Assembly (NCBI RefSeq): GCF_029478665.1
Contig: NZ_JARPQB010000054.1
Coordinates: 1 to 34,395 of the forward strand
DNA: 34,395 bases
Origin: Pseudomonas entomophila
GTDB lineage: Bacteria > Pseudomonadota > Gammaproteobacteria > Pseudomonadales > Pseudomonadaceae
Direction: 5' to 3'
Below are positions 8,779 through 16,375 of this stretch, one piece after another (the stretch's first letter is position 1; every line of letters starts with the position of its first letter). The notes under the pieces were generated by a model. It was not told where the DNA came from. It did not search any database and saw only the letters and a list, made by a program, of their open reading frames with translations. A program made the translations under genes and the position numbers.

Positions 8779-9537
8779 ATGACTCGCAAGATCGCCTTGA
8801 TCACTGGCGCCAGCCGCGGCCTGGGCCGCAATGCCGCCGAACACCTCGCCGCCCGCGGCATCGATATCATCGGCACCTACCACAGCAAGGCCGACGAAGC
8901 CCAGGCCGTGGCCGCAAGGCTGGAACAGGCTGGCGTGCGCGCGGCCATGTTGCAGCTGGACGTCAGCGACAGTGCCAGCTTCGCCACCTTCATCAAGCAC
9001 CTGGGGGCCACCCTCGAGCAGCAGTTTGCTCGCCGTCAGCTGGACTTCCTGGTGAACAACGCCGGCATCGGCCTGAATGCGCCGTTCAGCGAAACCAGCG
9101 AGGCGCAGTTCGACCAGTTGCTGAATATCCAGCTCAAGGGTCCATTCTTCCTGACCCAACGCCTGTTGCCCTTGATTGCCGACGGTGGTCGCATCGTCAA
9201 TATTTCCACCGGCCTGACCCGCTTCGCCCTGCCCGGCTATGCCGCCTATGCGGCGATGAAGGGCGCGATGGAAGTGCTGACCCGCTACCAGGCCAAGGAG
9301 TTGGGCCCACGCGGCATCCGCGTGAACATTCTTGCGCCGGGAGCCATCGAGACCGACTTCGGCGGTGGCGTGGTGCGTGACAACGCGCAAGTCAACGACT
9401 TCATCGCCGGGAACACCGCACTCGGGCGGGTAGGGCTGCCCGATGACATCGGCGCGGCCGTCGCTTTGTTGCTGGAAGAGGGCAATGGCTGGATCACCGG
9501 GCAGCGCCTGGAGGTCTCCGGCGGCATGTTCCTCTGA
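8779..9537 (+). CDS. SDR-family NAD(P)-dependent oxidoreductase
   Basis: A 252-residue classical short-chain dehydrogenase/reductase. It has the cofactor motif TGASRGLG (residues 9-16), NNAG (93-96), catalytic Ser about 143 (NIST) and YxxxK as YAAMK (Y157, K161). APGAIETDF and a C-terminal GWITGQRLEVSGG are normal for the fold. The full length and intact tetrad imply an active enzyme. The substrate is unknown; SDR sequence motifs do not identify it. It is divergent from the LysR gene at 7742-8659, which probably controls it. Four bases separate its stop from the next, convergent LysR gene. Confidence 0.9.
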   Translation: MTRKIALITGASRGLGRNAAEHLAARGIDIIGTYHSKADEAQAVAARLEQAGVRAAMLQLDVSDSASFATFIKHLGATLEQQFARRQLDFLVNNAGIGLNAPFSETSEAQFDQLLNIQLKGPFFLTQRLLPLIADGGRIVNISTGLTRFALPGYAAYAAMKGAMEVLTRYQAKELGPRGIRVNILAPGAIETDFGGGVVRDNAQVNDFIAGNTALGRVGLPDDIGAAVALLLEEGNGWITGQRLEVSGGMFL

Positions 9538-9541
9538 TCGG

Positions 9542-10321
9542 TCAAGACCCCATGAGTGCCTGGTGCAAACTGGCCAACGCCGGCAGCGCCAGGGCCTGGG
9601 TGGTCAGGCACAGACCGATCCGGCGGCGCAACGCCAACCCCGGAGCAGGTTGCCAGTAGACCCCGGGATGCCGTTCGACCAGTGACTGGGGAAGCCACGC
9701 CGCCCCCAGGCCAGCCGCGACCATGATCAGGGCCTGCTGCAGCGAGCCGGCCTGCCCGACCTGCTCCCCCTCGTCATAGAGGCTCATCAACCGCTGGTGC
9801 GAGGGGTGCTGCGGGCAGGTGATCCAGCGTCCGTCCGCCTGGCTGCCCGTGGCCATCGCCAGGACAAAGGCCTCTTCCCACAGCGGCAGGAACAGTTCGT
9901 CCTCGCAACGCTGGGCCTCATCGGCCAGCCGCGCGTCACCGTCGCACCCCTCGAGCAAGGTCAACTGCAACCCGGCCACGGCCTGGCTGGCCAGGCGTAG
10001 ACATGCCTCGAGTTGGGCCGGAGCGATATCCGCCTCGATGCCCAAGGTCAAGGGCACCCGTTCCTGCCCCTGGCGAAAACGCAGGCGCAATGCGTCGGCT
10101 TCGGCCACCATGCGGCAGGCCAGGGGGTAGAGTTCGCGGGCCTGCTCGCTGACTTCGACGCCACGGGCCTGGCGCAGGAACAGTTCGGCGCCCAGGTCGT
10201 CCTCCAACTGGCGAATAGTCACCGACAAGGTTGGTTGGGCCACGCACAGGCGTTGGGCGGCTACAGTGATGTTGCGTTCCTCGAATACCGCGATGAACGC
10301 CTTGAGGTGACGGATATCCAT
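9542..10321 (-). CDS. LysR-family transcriptional regulator
   Basis: A 259-residue LysR-type regulator, shorter than the usual about 300. The helix-turn-helix is intact (MDIRHLKAFIAVFEERNITV; AQPTLSVTIRQLEDDLGAEL). The effector domain begins near residue 88 and seems trimmed compared with full-length members. ATG 10321 is chosen because MDIRHLKAF is the typical LysR beginning; an in-frame ATG at 10363 would add 14 hydrophobic residues and has no better ribosome site. It is divergent from an SDR gene (101 bases). A seven-base inverted repeat, TAGATAG (10321-10327) and CTATCTA (10375-10381), lies at the two ends of the intergenic space. Confidence 0.88.
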   Translation of the reverse strand: MDIRHLKAFIAVFEERNITVAAQRLCVAQPTLSVTIRQLEDDLGAELFLRQARGVEVSEQARELYPLACRMVAEADALRLRFRQGQERVPLTLGIEADIAPAQLEACLRLASQAVAGLQLTLLEGCDGDARLADEAQRCEDELFLPLWEEAFVLAMATGSQADGRWITCPQHPSHQRLMSLYDEGEQVGQAGSLQQALIMVAAGLGAAWLPQSLVERHPGVYWQPAPGLALRRRIGLCLTTQALALPALASLHQALMGS

Positions 10322-10422
10322 AGATAGAACCGATGCCAGCCAGAGAAATAAGCCGTTTTTCATGGGCAGGAGCGCTATCTAGAATCCCCGCCATCGAAAG
10401 CGATTATGCCTTGGAGGCCCCC

Positions 10423-11151
10423 ATGAACAAACCACTGATCATCGTCACCGGTGCCAGCTCCGGTATCGGCGCCGCCACCGCCCGCCTGTTTTCCGCAGCG
10501 GGCCATCCCTTGCTGCTGATAGCCCGACGCCTGGAGCGCCTGGAAGCCCTGGCGCTGCCCAATGCCCTGTGCCGTGCGGTGGACATCCGTGATCGCGCCG
10601 CGCTGGTGGCGGCCGTGAAGGAAGCCGAATCCCTGCATGGGCCGGCCGACGCGCTGGTGAACAATGCCGGGGTGATGCTGCTCGGACAGATGGGCGAGCA
10701 GGATCCGGAGCAGTGGGAGCGGATGTTCGACATCAACGTGAAGGGCCTGCTCAATGGCGTGCATGCGCTGCTTGGCGGCATGATCGAGCGGCGCCATGGC
10801 ACGCTGATCAATGTCAGCTCCGTGGCCGGGCGCAAGACCTTCCCCAACCATGTAGCCTATGTCGGCAGCAAGTTCGCCGTGCATGGCTTGTCGGAGAACC
10901 TGCGCGAGGAACTGGCGCTGCACAACGTGCGCGTGGTGACCATCGCCCCCGGTGCGGTGGAGACCGAGTTGCTCGGGCACACCACCGACGAAGACATCAA
11001 GCGCGGCTACGAGGCGTGGAAAGCCAACGACATGGGCGGCGTGGTGCTGAGCGCCGAGGATGTGGCCGGGGCAATCCTGTGGGCCTACCAGCAGCCGCAA
11101 CAGGTGTGCATTCGCGAAATCGTGCTGGCGGCCACCGCGCAGCAGCCTTGA
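10423..11151 (+). CDS. SDR-family oxidoreductase
   Basis: A 242-residue short-chain dehydrogenase. Motifs seen: TGASSGIG (9-16), NNAG (80-83), INVSSVAG (catalytic Ser about 132) and YVGSK (Y146, K150). The sequence TLINVSSVAGRKTFPNH and the C-terminal SAEDVAGAILWAYQQP resemble the YdfG/clavaldehyde-dehydrogenase-like group of NADP-dependent reductases. The substrate is not determinable. A strong GGAGG (10413-10417) lies five bases before ATG 10423, which settles the start against a longer frame from 10333. It is divergent from a LysR gene, the second such pair in a row. A REP inverted-repeat pair follows the stop. Confidence 0.9.
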   Translation: MNKPLIIVTGASSGIGAATARLFSAAGHPLLLIARRLERLEALALPNALCRAVDIRDRAALVAAVKEAESLHGPADALVNNAGVMLLGQMGEQDPEQWERMFDINVKGLLNGVHALLGGMIERRHGTLINVSSVAGRKTFPNHVAYVGSKFAVHGLSENLREELALHNVRVVTIAPGAVETELLGHTTDEDIKRGYEAWKANDMGGVVLSAEDVAGAILWAYQQPQQVCIREIVLAATAQQP

Positions 11152-11205
11152 GGACAGTCACCGCTCCCACCCTGATCGCGCTAACTTCAAGCCTTGCGCG
11201 ATACC

Positions 11206-11321
11206 TGTAGGAGCGGTCTTGTGCCGCGAAAGGGCCGCAAAGCGGCCCCGGCAATCTTTGCTAAATTCTGAAATCCTGGGGCTGCTACGCAGCCCTTTCG
11301 CGGCACAAGGCCGCTCCTACA
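11206..11321. repeat. REP inverted pair (GTAGGAGCGG type)
   Basis: Arms 11206-11235 and 11292-11321 are inverted copies of a 30-base unit (TGTAGGAGCGG...GCGAAAGGGC), matching at 29 of 30 positions, 56 bases apart. The same style of palindromic REP unit is common between Pseudomonas genes. The pair follows the SDR gene and precedes the convergent efflux operon end, where it could fold and block read-through or protect mRNA ends. No REP-associated transposase is in the window. Confidence 0.85.
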
Positions 11322-11374
11322 GCGGCAGGCGACCTGCAAGACTGTTGGGCTTGCCCCGCGATGGGCCGTCCGAC

Positions 11375-12244
11375 TCAGCGTTCAGACTGATCTTCATGCA
11401 CCTGCACGCTGGCTGTCATCCCCGCGCTCAGGCTCACCCCCTCGGGGATCTGGTCCAACCGGATACGCACCGGAATCCGCTGCGCCAGCCGCACCCAGTT
11501 GAACGTCGGCTCCACCTCCGGCAGCAACTGCCCGTCGGGTGTCGAGTTACGGTCGGTGATCCCGCGGCTGATGCTTTCCACATGCCCCCGCATCGACTCG
11601 CCCGCGCCCATCAACCACACGTTCACCGTATCGCCAACGCGAATCCGCGGCAGCTTGGTTTCCTCGAAATAGGCCTGGATATAGAACGTGGCATCGTCCA
11701 CCAGCGCCATCACCGCCTGCCCGGTATTGACGAAGTTGCCCTCGGCCAGGCGCAGGTTGGTGATATGCCCGCCACGCGGGGCGCGCACTTCGCTGCGGGC
11801 CAGGTTAATCCTGGCCACCTGCAACTGCGCCTCGGCTTCGTGCAGTTCGCCGCGGGCAACGGCGGCGTTGATCTGGGCGTTCTCGCGCAGCTCGGCACTG
11901 ATCGCCTCGGTCCCCAGCGCCGTGCGCCGCGCCGCTTCGCGATCACGCAGACGCAGTTGCTGGGTGCGGGTCTCGACCACGGCGCTGGCCTGCTCGAAGG
12001 CAGCCTGGAAACGCTCGCGGTCGATGGTCATCAGCAGGTCACCGGCCTTGACCTGCTGGTTGTCACGGACCTTGAGCGCGCTGACCCAGCCCGACACATC
12101 GGGGGCGATCACCACCACGTCGGCACGCACCCGCGCATCCCGGGTCCAGGGCGTGAGCATGTAGTACTGCCAGAGCTGGTAGCCGGCGAACACGGCGAGG
12201 ATCACCACGCACAGGGTGACCAGGGTACGTACGGCTGTACGCAT
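11375..12244 (-). CDS. HlyD/EmrA-type periplasmic adaptor of FUSC efflux pump (AaeA-like)
   Basis: A 289-residue membrane fusion protein. One N-terminal membrane anchor (residues about 7-27) is followed by a lipoyl/barrel-sandwich half (VVVIAPDVSGWVSALKVRDN), a helical hairpin (about 85-150), the returning lipoyl half (RAPRGGHITNLRLAEGNFV) and a beta-barrel domain. It would bridge the FUSC inner-membrane pump and the outer membrane. It is the last gene of the leftward operon FUSC, DUF1656, HlyD; AAGGAG lies 7 bases before its ATG and 11 bases separate it from DUF1656. The AaeA/AaeB pump of E. coli exports hydroxylated aromatic acids; a similar substrate here is inference. No outer-membrane TolC-like gene is present. 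Confidence 0.88.
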   Translation of the reverse strand: MRTAVRTLVTLCVVILAVFAGYQLWQYYMLTPWTRDARVRADVVVIAPDVSGWVSALKVRDNQQVKAGDLLMTIDRERFQAAFEQASAVVETRTQQLRLRDREAARRTALGTEAISAELRENAQINAAVARGELHEAEAQLQVARINLARSEVRAPRGGHITNLRLAEGNFVNTGQAVMALVDDATFYIQAYFEETKLPRIRVGDTVNVWLMGAGESMRGHVESISRGITDRNSTPDGQLLPEVEPTFNWVRLAQRIPVRIRLDQIPEGVSLSAGMTASVQVHEDQSER

Positions 12245-12255
12245 CGAACGACTCC

Positions 12256-12462
12256 TTACATTGGGCCCAGCAGACGTACCACAAGGTACAGGACACAGAC
12301 GAACAACGCCGCGTCGAACAACGCTTCATGCCAGATCCAGCGCCCCATGGGCGTGGCCTGGACCACCAGGCGCAGCACGCCGGTGAGCAACAGCGCCATC
12401 AACACGTAGACCAGAAACGGACTGAGCAGCACGCCGCCCAGCGCCCACTCACGCAACCCCAT
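12256..12462 (-). CDS. DUF1656 small inner-membrane protein (AaeX-like)
   Basis: A 68-residue protein with two hydrophobic segments (about residues 9-33 and 47-66). It begins MGLREWALGGVLLSPF, the usual start of the DUF1656/AaeX family that accompanies FUSC pumps and HlyD adaptors. A very good GGAGGAT ribosome site lies four bases before ATG 12462, inside the 3' end of the FUSC gene. The two genes overlap by 14 bases, so translation is probably coupled. Its role in the pump is not established for the family. Confidence 0.88.
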   Translation of the reverse strand: MGLREWALGGVLLSPFLVYVLMALLLTGVLRLVVQATPMGRWIWHEALFDAALFVCVLYLVVRLLGPM

Positions 12463-14437
12463 GGGTATCCTCCTGCCAGCGGCACCATTTGCCCCAGCTC
12501 TTGCGCAATTGCAACACCGCCCCCTCGGCCAGACGCAGCGGATCGCTGGGCGGCTGGCGACGCAGGGCTTCGATGAACTGTTCGCTGGCGGCATCCAGGC
12601 GCTGGCCGCGGCCAGGTGCCGGGCCGCTGGCGAGCACCGCTTCCAGCTGTTGCAGATACTGGCGCTCGGCGCTGCCCAGGGGGGCATTGGCCACGGCCAG
12701 GCACAGGCGCAGGTGCACCAGTTCGTCGCCAATGTCCAGGCCATGCAGGCCATCATCCCAGCGCTTGCGCTCAGCCTCAGGCAGTTCGCTGGCATGCCGC
12801 GCCAACTGCATGAGGCGATCGGCCATGCGCCCGCCAAACCAGCTGTCGGCACCGCGCAGATCGCGCCGGGTCAGTCGCACCAGGTCACCTTGGGTGGCCG
12901 CCCGCAGGCGCCGCCCCAGCCAGGCCGGATGGCGCAGCACCACCAGGCGGAAAGCCAGCACTGCGGCGCCCACCCCCACCAGCATGGCCTGGGCACTATT
13001 GAGCATGCTTGCCACGTCGAAATGCATGGCGTTGAGCGGCGCCACCAGCACGATGAAGTGCAGGCAGTAGGAGGTGGCGGTGGCGCCGATACGCGGATGG
13101 GCCATGCCCAGGGCGCCGAAGAACAGTGGCACGCCCATGCCCAGGCAAAGCATGGCGAAGCTGCTCCATTGCGGCAGCAGGATCTGCCCGACCAGGAACG
13201 CCGCCGGGATCGCCAGCAGGATGCCACGCAGGAAGCTCAAGCCGATCTGCGCGCCGTTCTCACGGCTGGCGAACAGGCTGCAGACCACGCAGGTCAACAC
13301 TAGGCCACCGGGTGCGGAAGGCCAGGCGGTAGCCAACCAGAAGCTGCTCATCACCAGGAACGCCAGGGCACTGCGCGATCCGAACAACAGCGCCAACGAC
13401 AGGTCGCGGTGGGCGGCCAGGCTCTGCGCGACTTCCTTCGGCGCCCTGCCCTGCTCCACATCGTCGAGGGCCTGGCTGGCGGCCATGGCGTAGTCCAGCA
13501 GCAGGGTCAGGCGTGCCAGGCAGTAGTGCTCGGCGGAGCTTATCCGTTCGTCGTGGGCCGCGTCCCAGAGGCGCTGGCGCAGCACCAGCAGGCTGGGCTG
13601 GCTGGGCGAGGCCAGCTGGGCGCGGACCTCGTCCAGCCAGGGCAACAGGTGCCGGGCTTCGGCCTCGTCGAGCTGGCGCCATTGCCGGCGCACCGAGCGC
13701 GACAGGCGCAACAGCACCATGAGTTTCTGGCTCAGGCCCTGGATCGCCCGGGCCCGCTGCCGGCCGCGACTGCCTTCGAACCAGGCGTGTTCGCGCTGGG
13801 CGTCGATGGCGACAATGCGCCCGAGGGTCTCCAGCAACCCTTTGCGCGCCTCGTCTTCACCGGCGAGCATGGCACTGGCCGCCTGCAAACCGTTCTGCCA
13901 GGCCTGGCGCGCCTGGCCGGCGAGTTGCTGTTCCACCCGCATGGGCCAGACCAGGGCACTGCTGGCGGTGGCGCAACAGATCCCCAGGCTGATCTCGGTG
14001 CAGCGGGCCACGGCCTGGTCAAACACCTGCAGCGGGTGGTCGATCGCCGGCAGGGCGATGATCGCCGCGGTGTAGCCGGCCAGTACGAAGGCATAGGCCC
14101 AGGCGCTGCGCAACTGGGTGGAGGCCGCAGTGCACAGTGCCAGCCATAGCGCCAGGGTGAGCAGGAACAGCCAGGGCGTTTGCGCGAACAGGCCGATGAA
14201 CACCACCGACATGAAGGTGCCGACCAGCGTCCCGGCCAATCGGGCAAGGCCTTTCTGCACCACCATGCCCGACAGCGGCTGGGCCACGATGAACGCGGTC
14301 ATCAAGGCCCAGGCGGGCTGTTCCAGCCCCCAGCGCAGCGCCAGCCACAATGCCAGGCCGCCGCCGAGCAAGGTCTTCAGGGCGAACTTGAGGGCGAGGC
14401 TGCTGGGTGCGAACAGGGCCTGGAAGGTGATGGGCAC
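12449..14437 (-). CDS. FUSC-family aromatic-acid-type efflux pump (AaeB-like)
   Basis: A 662-residue inner-membrane protein of the fusaric acid resistance/AaeB family. It has two clusters of hydrophobic helices (about residues 15-170 and 355-500), each followed by a long soluble part, the characteristic FUSC layout. LRWGLEQPAWALMTAFIVAQ near the start is the family signature region. The start codon is GTG (14437-14435), with AAGG eight bases upstream; there is no better ATG before the first membrane helix. It heads the operon with DUF1656 and the HlyD adaptor. A SlyA/MarR-type palindrome lies 77 bases upstream, but no marR gene is beside it. Substrates are probably aromatic carboxylic acids by family analogy. 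Confidence 0.9.
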   Translation of the reverse strand: MPITFQALFAPSSLALKFALKTLLGGGLALWLALRWGLEQPAWALMTAFIVAQPLSGMVVQKGLARLAGTLVGTFMSVVFIGLFAQTPWLFLLTLALWLALCTAASTQLRSAWAYAFVLAGYTAAIIALPAIDHPLQVFDQAVARCTEISLGICCATASSALVWPMRVEQQLAGQARQAWQNGLQAASAMLAGEDEARKGLLETLGRIVAIDAQREHAWFEGSRGRQRARAIQGLSQKLMVLLRLSRSVRRQWRQLDEAEARHLLPWLDEVRAQLASPSQPSLLVLRQRLWDAAHDERISSAEHYCLARLTLLLDYAMAASQALDDVEQGRAPKEVAQSLAAHRDLSLALLFGSRSALAFLVMSSFWLATAWPSAPGGLVLTCVVCSLFASRENGAQIGLSFLRGILLAIPAAFLVGQILLPQWSSFAMLCLGMGVPLFFGALGMAHPRIGATATSYCLHFIVLVAPLNAMHFDVASMLNSAQAMLVGVGAAVLAFRLVVLRHPAWLGRRLRAATQGDLVRLTRRDLRGADSWFGGRMADRLMQLARHASELPEAERKRWDDGLHGLDIGDELVHLRLCLAVANAPLGSAERQYLQQLEAVLASGPAPGRGQRLDAASEQFIEALRRQPPSDPLRLAEGAVLQLRKSWGKWCRWQEDTHGVA

Positions 14438-14513
14438 GAATCGGACCTTGCGGGGGATTGGGGTGTAGAAAGAACGATAGACAACGGGAGAGAGGATAAA
14501 GTGGAAAGCATTA

Positions 14514-14527
14514 ATTAGCTAGCTAAT
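14514..14527. promoter_or_regulatory. Perfect palindrome ATTAGCTAGCTAAT, SlyA/MarR-type operator
   Basis: A 14-base perfect palindrome in an AT-rich patch, 77 bases upstream of the FUSC start codon. It contains TTAGCNNGCTAA, matching the SlyA consensus TTAGCAAGCTAA at all but the central bases. MarR/SlyA-family repressors commonly control FUSC/EmrAB-type pumps. The palindrome is seen; the regulator and its control of the efflux operon are inferred. Confidence 0.55.
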
Positions 14528-14569
14528 CATCTTGTTGAGCGAAGCGCGTTGCTGCGCCTGGAACATCGA

Positions 14570-14605
14570 GCGCCGCGCAGCGGCGCATCGCGGATGAATC
14601 CGCTC
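14570..14605. repeat. Degenerate single REP-like element
   Basis: Two adjacent short hairpins: GCGCCGC-GCA-GCGGCGC (14570-14586) and GCGGA-TGAA-TCCGC (14590-14603), the second ending in GCTCCTAC like the REP units elsewhere in the window. It lies between the efflux operon promoter and the ccoM terminator. Confidence 0.45.
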
Positions 14606-14634
14606 CTACCCCCAACGCGTACAAAATTCCAGGC

Positions 14635-14661
14635 AAAAAAAATGGGCGACCGAAGTCGCCC
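14635..14661 (-). terminator. Rho-independent terminator of ccoM
   Basis: On the minus strand: GGGCGAC, a TTCG loop, GTCGCCC, then A and eight T. The C(UUCG)G tetraloop on a seven-pair GC-rich stem with a U run is a textbook intrinsic terminator. It begins 33 bases after the ccoM stop and confines that transcript to one gene. Confidence 0.9.
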
Positions 14662-14694
14662 TAAATGCCTTGCGTGCTCGTGAATCGGGAAGGA

Positions 14695-14811
14695 TCAGCG
14701 CTGCTTGCGCTTGTTCGAATCCTTCCAGATGAAAATTCCCAGACCGGCGAAGAACGCCAACATCAGCCCGACCGTTACCACACCCGCGATAACCACGTTG
14801 TCGAAGAACAT
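14695..14811 (-). CDS. ccoM: cbb3-type cytochrome oxidase small subunit CcoM
   Basis: A 38-residue protein, too short for routine ORF finding, starting MFFDNVVIAGVVTVG and ending in the basic tail WKDSNKRKQR. It has one transmembrane helix (about residues 6-29). Length, the MFxDNVV start and the FIWKD end match what I recall of CcoM, the single-helix subunit found in the cbb3 oxidase of Pseudomonas stutzeri, where it aids complex assembly or stability. As there, it lies apart from the ccoNOQP genes. GGGAGGGG lies six bases before the ATG. It has its own promoter region with two ANR-type boxes and its own terminator, so it forms a single-gene unit likely induced at low oxygen, together with the high-affinity oxidase. 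Confidence 0.82.
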   Translation of the reverse strand: MFFDNVVIAGVVTVGLMLAFFAGLGIFIWKDSNKRKQR

Positions 14812-14850
14812 GTCGGCCCCTCCCTTGGTGTGCCGTCATCCGATGGGTGC

Positions 14851-14892
14851 AAGGTAACCAATGGCGGGAGGGGGGAAATTGACCGGGGTCAA
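14851..14892 (-). promoter_or_regulatory. ANR/FNR box and class II promoter of ccoM
   Basis: TTGAC-CGGG-GTCAA at 14879-14892 is a symmetric ANR/FNR box (consensus TTGAT-N4-ATCAA). On the minus strand TACCTT (14856 to 14851) can serve as the -10. The predicted start is then A at 14844, and the box centre falls exactly at -41.5, the standard class II activator position. The untranslated leader would be 33 bases. The box and spacing are read from the sequence; activation by ANR is inferred from the known role of ANR in Pseudomonas. Confidence 0.7.
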
Positions 14893-14929
14893 TGGTGCCC
14901 GGAACCGGGCACGGGAGGCGGGCGCAGGG

Positions 14930-14943
14930 TTGACCTGCATCAA
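14930..14943 (-). promoter_or_regulatory. Second, distal ANR/FNR box upstream of ccoM
   Basis: TTGAC-CTGC-ATCAA is an excellent ANR box. Its centre is 51 bases from the centre of the proximal box, close to five helical turns, so both would lie on the same DNA face. It sits three bases past the stop of the small gene ending at 14947. The only gene it can reach downstream on that strand is ccoM, and no rightward gene starts before 16438. Confidence 0.65.
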
Positions 14944-14946
14944 GTT

Positions 14947-15105
14947 TCAGCGCTTCTTGGGTTTGCCCTTGGGCTTTTTCTTCTTGGCCGCCAGCGGCAT
15001 GGCCTGCTCGAAGGCCTGGCGCATGTCGTTCAGGCGCTTGTCATTGAGGTCGTGGATGCGTTTGGCGCGTTCGGCGCCGAAGTCGATCAGGTTGTCTTGG
15101 CTCAT
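14947..15105 (-). CDS. Small lysine-rich conserved hypothetical protein, 52 residues
   Basis: Predicted 52-residue protein starting MSQDNLIDFGAERAKRIHDL. A charged, probably helical central part (about residues 8-35) is followed by a very basic tail (AAKKKKPKGKPKKR). I recognise no domain. The tail could bind nucleic acid or acidic partners, but that is only suggested by composition. ATG 15105 is preferred to ATG 15135 because GAG lies six bases upstream and the sequence from MSQDN reads as a natural start. It is followed immediately by the distal ANR box of ccoM. Confidence 0.65.
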   Translation of the reverse strand: MSQDNLIDFGAERAKRIHDLNDKRLNDMRQAFEQAMPLAAKKKKPKGKPKKR

Positions 15106-15175
15106 GGCGGGCTCGACGGACAGCAGAGGCCTCAATGATGCAGGCAGATCGCGCCGCTGGCTAGGCGTGGACGGG

Positions 15176-15502
15176 TCAGACCTCGATATCCACCAGCAAC
15201 CCCTGGCGCGTGCGTTCGCCCATGGGCGCTACCGGCACGGTATTGTCGGCGTTGAGTTCATCGCCCGGCACGGCTTCGAAGCGCTCCGCCTCACCCTGCT
15301 TGCGCCGCTGTTGCTGGCGGCGCTGCTCCTCGCGCAGCAACAGTGCTTGCTCTTCAGGGTCGCGGTGCTGCTTGAGGTCGACGGTGCCGTCGCTGGAGGA
15401 TGGCTGCGCGGGCACCACCGGGGGGATGTCCGGCGTCGGTTTGACCGGGTCGAGTTGCGACGTGACGGGCGCGGCGCTGAGCGGGATGATCGGTGGCAGC
15501 AT
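15176..15502 (-). CDS. Conserved hypothetical protein, proline- and glutamine-rich, 108 residues
   Basis: A 108-residue protein starting MLPPIIPLSAAP. The first about 45 residues are rich in proline and serine and look disordered. The middle (about 47-75) is a charged stretch with repeated E, Q and R (REEQRRQQQRRKQGEAERFE) that may form a helix. The end has VPVAPMGERTRQGLLVDIEV. There is no signal peptide or known domain. GGAG eight bases before ATG 15502 decides the start; the upstream GTG at 15523 lacks a ribosome site. It lies in a leftward run between the lipoprotein and the lysine-rich protein; co-transcription is possible. Confidence 0.65.
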   Translation of the reverse strand: MLPPIIPLSAAPVTSQLDPVKPTPDIPPVVPAQPSSSDGTVDLKQHRDPEEQALLLREEQRRQQQRRKQGEAERFEAVPGDELNADNTVPVAPMGERTRQGLLVDIEV

Positions 15503-15614
15503 GGCAGGGTCTCCTATGGCCACTGTGTCGGCCGGTGCTCAGCCGCCTTGAATGCGCGCGGGCCAGGCTGTGCGGCGCGTCACAGCGCCGCACCTGGTCA
15601 AGTATAGCCAGTGC

Positions 15615-16310
15615 TTACTCGGTATCGTCTTCCGGGTCGTCGTCGGCTGGCGCGCTGGTTTCGCTCCAGGGCCGCTTGTAGACCTGCTGCCAGACTGCGT
15701 CCATGTGCTCGCGCAAGACCTGCGGGGCGCTCTTCAGCGAGGCGCTGTCCTCGCGCTCGCCGCCGAACGCGTCTTCACCGGGAGGGCTGATCAGCGATTG
15801 CCCCGTGATCGTGTAGGCCGCCTGGCCTTCACGCATCTCGATGGCGATGTCGTGGGGATCGATGCCGCCACCACAGAAGGAATGGCTGGCCACGGTCACT
15901 TCGGCCACGCCGTCCTTGTTCAGGTCGGTGACGTCACTGACGTCGTTGTAGAAGTCGACATCCAGGTCCAGGCCGGCACAGGTGGTTTCCTGCTCGATCT
16001 GCCAACGCGGCTTGAAGGCATCAGATGAAGCGTTGCGGCCATAAAGGGTGGCCTTGAGCACCACCTTGTCGACTTCTTCCTCGGTATCGGGGTCGGTGGC
16101 CTGGCCGTCGACCCGGCTCAGCACCAGCAGGCCCTCGCCCTCGCGGTCGTGGAAGTGCACGCTCTTGATCGGCGTCTGCACGCCCAGCACTTCGAGTTGC
16201 TCGACCGGGATCGGCGGCAGCACTTCGAAACTTTTCTGTTCACAGGCGGCCAGCAGCGCAAGGCTGCCCAGGCCCAAGGTGACGTTCAACCAGCGGTGCT
16301 TGGCAACCAT
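15615..16310 (-). CDS. Hypothetical lipoprotein with a DxNxDG calcium-loop-like motif
   Basis: A 231-residue predicted lipoprotein: basic start, hydrophobic stretch and lipobox LLAAC with the acylated cysteine at residue 23. The mature part contains DLNKDGVAEVTVASHSFCGG, like the calcium-binding DxNxDG loops of FG-GAP/EF-hand-type surface proteins, and a pair of cysteines that could form a disulfide. The C-terminus is very acidic (ADDDPEDDTE). The start at 16310 is chosen because it places the lipobox at the normal distance; an upstream in-frame ATG at 16376 would give an over-long signal. Divergent from rapA. The function is unknown. Confidence 0.72.
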   Translation of the reverse strand: MVAKHRWLNVTLGLGSLALLAACEQKSFEVLPPIPVEQLEVLGVQTPIKSVHFHDREGEGLLVLSRVDGQATDPDTEEEVDKVVLKATLYGRNASSDAFKPRWQIEQETTCAGLDLDVDFYNDVSDVTDLNKDGVAEVTVASHSFCGGGIDPHDIAIEMREGQAAYTITGQSLISPPGEDAFGGEREDSASLKSAPQVLREHMDAVWQQVYKRPWSETSAPADDDPEDDTE

Positions 16311-16375
16311 GTTGGCGCGTGGCCCTCGTGACGGGACGGTATTCGTCGATGAAAGCGCTAGACTCTTCACATTCA

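Noticed and set aside
14665..15138. 157-codon plus-strand frame over ccoM and its promoter
   Set aside because: Antisense to ccoM, its ANR boxes and the lysine-rich gene; no ribosome site or domain.
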